Below the pieces are notes generated by a model. The model searched no databases, was not told the DNA's origin, and saw nothing but the letters and a program-made list of their open reading frames with translations. The translations under genes were made by a program, and so were the position numbers. DNA of 39,756 nt, taken from positions 1-39,756 of the forward strand of contig JAHLFE010000187.1 of the NCBI GenBank assembly GCA_018884035.1. Direction: 5' to 3'. Of the stretch, positions 37,521 to 39,756 are shown piece after piece (the first letter of the stretch is position 1; every line of letters starts with the position of its first letter). Source of the DNA: Candidatus Anaerobiospirillum pullicola. GTDB lineage: Bacteria > Pseudomonadota > Gammaproteobacteria > Enterobacterales > Succinivibrionaceae.

Positions 37521-37851
37521 CGACACCCAAGCAGAACGCCCCGTCCCCAAGCAGAGACCGTCGACTACCCACAAGAGTGGTAGAGGTACTCATGGTAGGT
37601 ATCATAACAAGCTCCTGACGGCGCCTTATCTCGAGAGTAGCGTCGTAGCAAACAACCTTCTCTCAGGGTAGGACACCTGATTGAAGGCCGTTTCCTCCTT
37701 TGGAATTGCTTTTCGGGGACACCTACTGTTCATGGTATGGTGTTGTGGTCGTTGGTGATGGTGATAGAGCTTACCGTCACGGCTACGACCACAGCACAGC
37801 ACAGCTACAGCTACAGCAGACAGGACAACACACAAGCGGCACGGAGGTGCT
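37521..37851. other. Intergenic between yehM-like and yehP-like genes
   Basis: 330 bp, no gene. A CAGCACAGCTACAGC-type low-complexity stretch precedes the strong ribosome site (GGAGGT) of the next gene. Confidence 0.5.
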
Positions 37852-39165
37852 ATGGACATGGCTCAAGACAGTACGCAGGAGATCACAGGCCTCAAGCGCT
37901 GGCGCCTCATTTTAGGTGGTGAGCAGCAAGGAAGTAATGGCTCTGGTGGTGAGGGCATGGGGGATGAGCTTAGAGACGGTGGTGCTGGCTTTACTGATGG
38001 CACCGGCGTCAGCTTAACGGGGCATGATGCTCAACTCGATATGGCCTTAAGCGCGCTCTATGACAAGCAAATGTACCGCTATGGCCGTCGCTCGTCAGGC
38101 AAGAGTAAGGGTAAAAAGCGGGGCAAAGGTAGCGCCTCTAGAGGCCTCGCTAGCCGTGGAGCAGACCTTTCCCCATCAGCACCTTATGTTGCCAAATGGC
38201 TGCATGATATCCGTGAGCTCTTTCCTACCAGCACCGTGCAGATGCTGCAGCAAGATGCTATTAGCCGCTTGGATCTTGAGGAATTGCTCGCCGAGCGTGA
38301 GATGCTGGAAAGCGTGGTGCCTGATGTGCATTTGATCTCCACGCTCCTGAACTATAAGGAAATGATTCCTGAAGAGAACAAGGATCTGGTGCGTCAAGTC
38401 ATATCCCATGTGGTAGCAGAGCTCATGGCTAAGCTACAGCTACACACCGTGCAAGCTCTTAAGGGTGCACTTAACAAGGCAGTGCGACGTCGCCATCCAC
38501 GTGTCCAAGACATCAACTGGGATGCGACCATTCGCAAGAACCTGCAGCACTACCAGCCAAGCTTAAACACCATTATCCCTGAGGAGCTCATAGGCTATGG
38601 ACGCAAGGGCCGTAAGCTTAAGGACGTGATTCTCTGCATTGACCAGAGCGGCTCGATGGCAGAGTCAGTGATCTTTGCTTCCGTCTTTGGCGCGATTATG
38701 GCCTCGATGCCTGCACTATCGACCCGTCTCATTTGCTTTGATACCAGCGTGGTAGACTGGACGGATCATATGAGCGATCCGGTGGACATCCTCTGGGGAG
38801 TGCAACTGGGTGGGGGCACCGATATCAATCAAGCCGTAACTTACGGTCAGAGCTTAGTGCACCGTCCAGATGACACCATTATAGTGGTCATTACCGACCT
38901 CGAAGAGGGCGGGGATAGCAAGAAGATGCTAAAGCGCTTTGCAGAGCTGGTAGAGAGCGGAGTACAGGTGATTGTGCTCCTGGCTTTAAGTGACGATGGT
39001 GCCCCGTCTTACGACCAAGATATGGCTAAGAAGCTCATGGCAATGGGTATTTGCTGCTTTGCCTGCACGCCGGACAAGTTCCCTGACATGATGGCGGCTG
39101 CAATCAACAAGCAGGACATGAGTCTGTGGGTGTCGCAGAACATTAGGGCCACGCACAAGATTTAA
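37852..39165 (+). CDS. YehP-like VWA-domain protein
   Basis: 437 aa. A Gly-rich and basic N-terminal region (SGKSKGKKRGKG near 82-93) precedes a helical middle and a C-terminal von Willebrand A domain with a complete metal site: DQSGS at 264-268, threonine in GGGTD (T323) and aspartate in VVITDLEEGG (D349). GGAGGT is 3 nt before ATG 37852; the second ATG (37858) has about 10-nt spacing and is also possible. VWA proteins of this kind pair with MoxR ATPases as the metal-dependent binding subunit. It is last in the cluster here; a yehQ-like SWIM gene, next in E. coli, does not begin in the 590 bp that remain. Confidence 0.85.
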   Translation: MDMAQDSTQEITGLKRWRLILGGEQQGSNGSGGEGMGDELRDGGAGFTDGTGVSLTGHDAQLDMALSALYDKQMYRYGRRSSGKSKGKKRGKGSASRGLASRGADLSPSAPYVAKWLHDIRELFPTSTVQMLQQDAISRLDLEELLAEREMLESVVPDVHLISTLLNYKEMIPEENKDLVRQVISHVVAELMAKLQLHTVQALKGALNKAVRRRHPRVQDINWDATIRKNLQHYQPSLNTIIPEELIGYGRKGRKLKDVILCIDQSGSMAESVIFASVFGAIMASMPALSTRLICFDTSVVDWTDHMSDPVDILWGVQLGGGTDINQAVTYGQSLVHRPDDTIIVVITDLEEGGDSKKMLKRFAELVESGVQVIVLLALSDDGAPSYDQDMAKKLMAMGICCFACTPDKFPDMMAAAINKQDMSLWVSQNIRATHKI

Positions 39166-39756
39166 GCCCTGCAGCGTAAGGAACGTAACAACTATTAACT
39201 ACCAAAATTTTTTCTAGGCTCGGCTCTGCTCAAAGTGTGGTGGGTAAAGCACCAACACTACCTCGAGGATGGTCACACCAAACGCCATAACACCTATCAC
39301 AAGCTTGATTGCATTGGTAATACTGCGCTTTGGTATCCACCAACTATGAAGCGAGCCAAAAACTGGTAGTTATTAGGTAATAGGTTCCTAACAGGCGATG
39401 GCAGGTGGTGCAGGCCTTGAGGGTAACCCTTACCCCAAGACTGCGCTACTGCTGCTACTGCTGCGATCTCAACAGGCTTGAGATACTGTACAGCGGCCGC
39501 TTGTGAACTGACACCTAACAGCGAGCAGCGCGCGGGAGAGGAAAGGTGGCGGCGTGGCTCTTCAGGGTACGGCTGCGGCGAGGCATCTTTAGTCTGACGT
39601 CGTAGGGCCGATTACTTGACCTAGAACAACTGCGATCTGTCTGCCTCATATAACATTGCTGCCAGATACTTTGTTCGCGGAATCTTAAAGACCTTAGGTT
39701 CTAAGATTAGGCAGGACATTCAGGCTAAAGTTCCTAGGTGTACTCACGGAAGTACG
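39166..39756. other. Region downstream of the yeh-like cluster
   Basis: Contains the inverted-repeat element at 39190-39380 and otherwise no gene. No yehQ start is visible before the window ends. Confidence 0.5.
39190..39380. mobile_element. Imperfect inverted-repeat element with a coding-like core
   Basis: The left arm ACTATTAACTACCA and the reverse complement of the right arm (CTAATAACTACCA near 39364-39376) match closely. Pairing extends inward through GGCTCG and a TGGTGGRTA block to about 45-50 bp imperfectly. Between the arms a plus-strand frame from 39214 to TAG 39369 stays open (51 codons, e.g. HTKRHNTYHKLDCIGN) but has no start codon. The left interior resembles that of the element at 20688-20872. 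I read it as a short non-autonomous transposon derivative. Confidence 0.5.

Overview
This looks like a stretch of chromosome from a gut-type gammaproteobacterium. A Succinivibrionaceae-like host (Anaerobiospirillum or Succinivibrio relatives) is my best guess. The guess rests on the E. coli yehI/L/M/P-like cluster, a non-PTS beta-glucoside operon, and unusually long intergenic regions (only about two thirds of the window is coding). It is an inference; no rRNA or other marker gene is present.

Left part (1-17.7 kb) is accessory DNA. It starts with duplicated fragments and an array of 10-bp-phased TGTTYC repeats. A replication-like module follows: a frameshifted DnaB-type helicase and a prim-pol-type primase with an internal stop. 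A C-terminal shard of a serine beta-lactamase-fold gene comes next. On the minus strand lies a three-gene restriction-modification-like set: an MmeI-like methyltransferase whose fused nuclease site is destroyed, an SF2 helicase and a GIY-YIG nuclease. Beyond it is a second DnaB-like gene with no Walker A, then a 205-bp MITE and a calcineurin-like phosphoesterase.

Middle part (18-26.9 kb) is metabolic. On the minus strand are a GPH sugar:cation symporter, a GH1 6-phospho-beta-glucosidase and a ROK kinase. Together they would import a beta-glucoside, phosphorylate it with ATP and split it. A LacI-type operator lies in the spacer of the symporter promoter, a related site lies before the glucosidase, and a good terminator follows the kinase. 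An unknown 220-aa gene and a secreted alpha/beta hydrolase follow on the plus strand.

Right part (27-39.8 kb) begins with a broken transposase and an inverted copy of the MITE. It continues with the yeh-like cluster: DUF4132 protein (YehI), MoxR AAA+ ATPase (YehL), DUF5682 protein (YehM) and VWA protein (YehP). YehL ends at an in-frame TAG with 20 plausible codons beyond it. The SWIM protein YehQ, usual in the E. coli cluster, is not in the window.

Several signals cut across these regions. A 13-bp motif (AGCGCCCGCCCCT) recurs throughout, including inside linkers of three genes. Several families of small inverted-repeat elements are present. Several genes carry a single frameshift or nonsense change.
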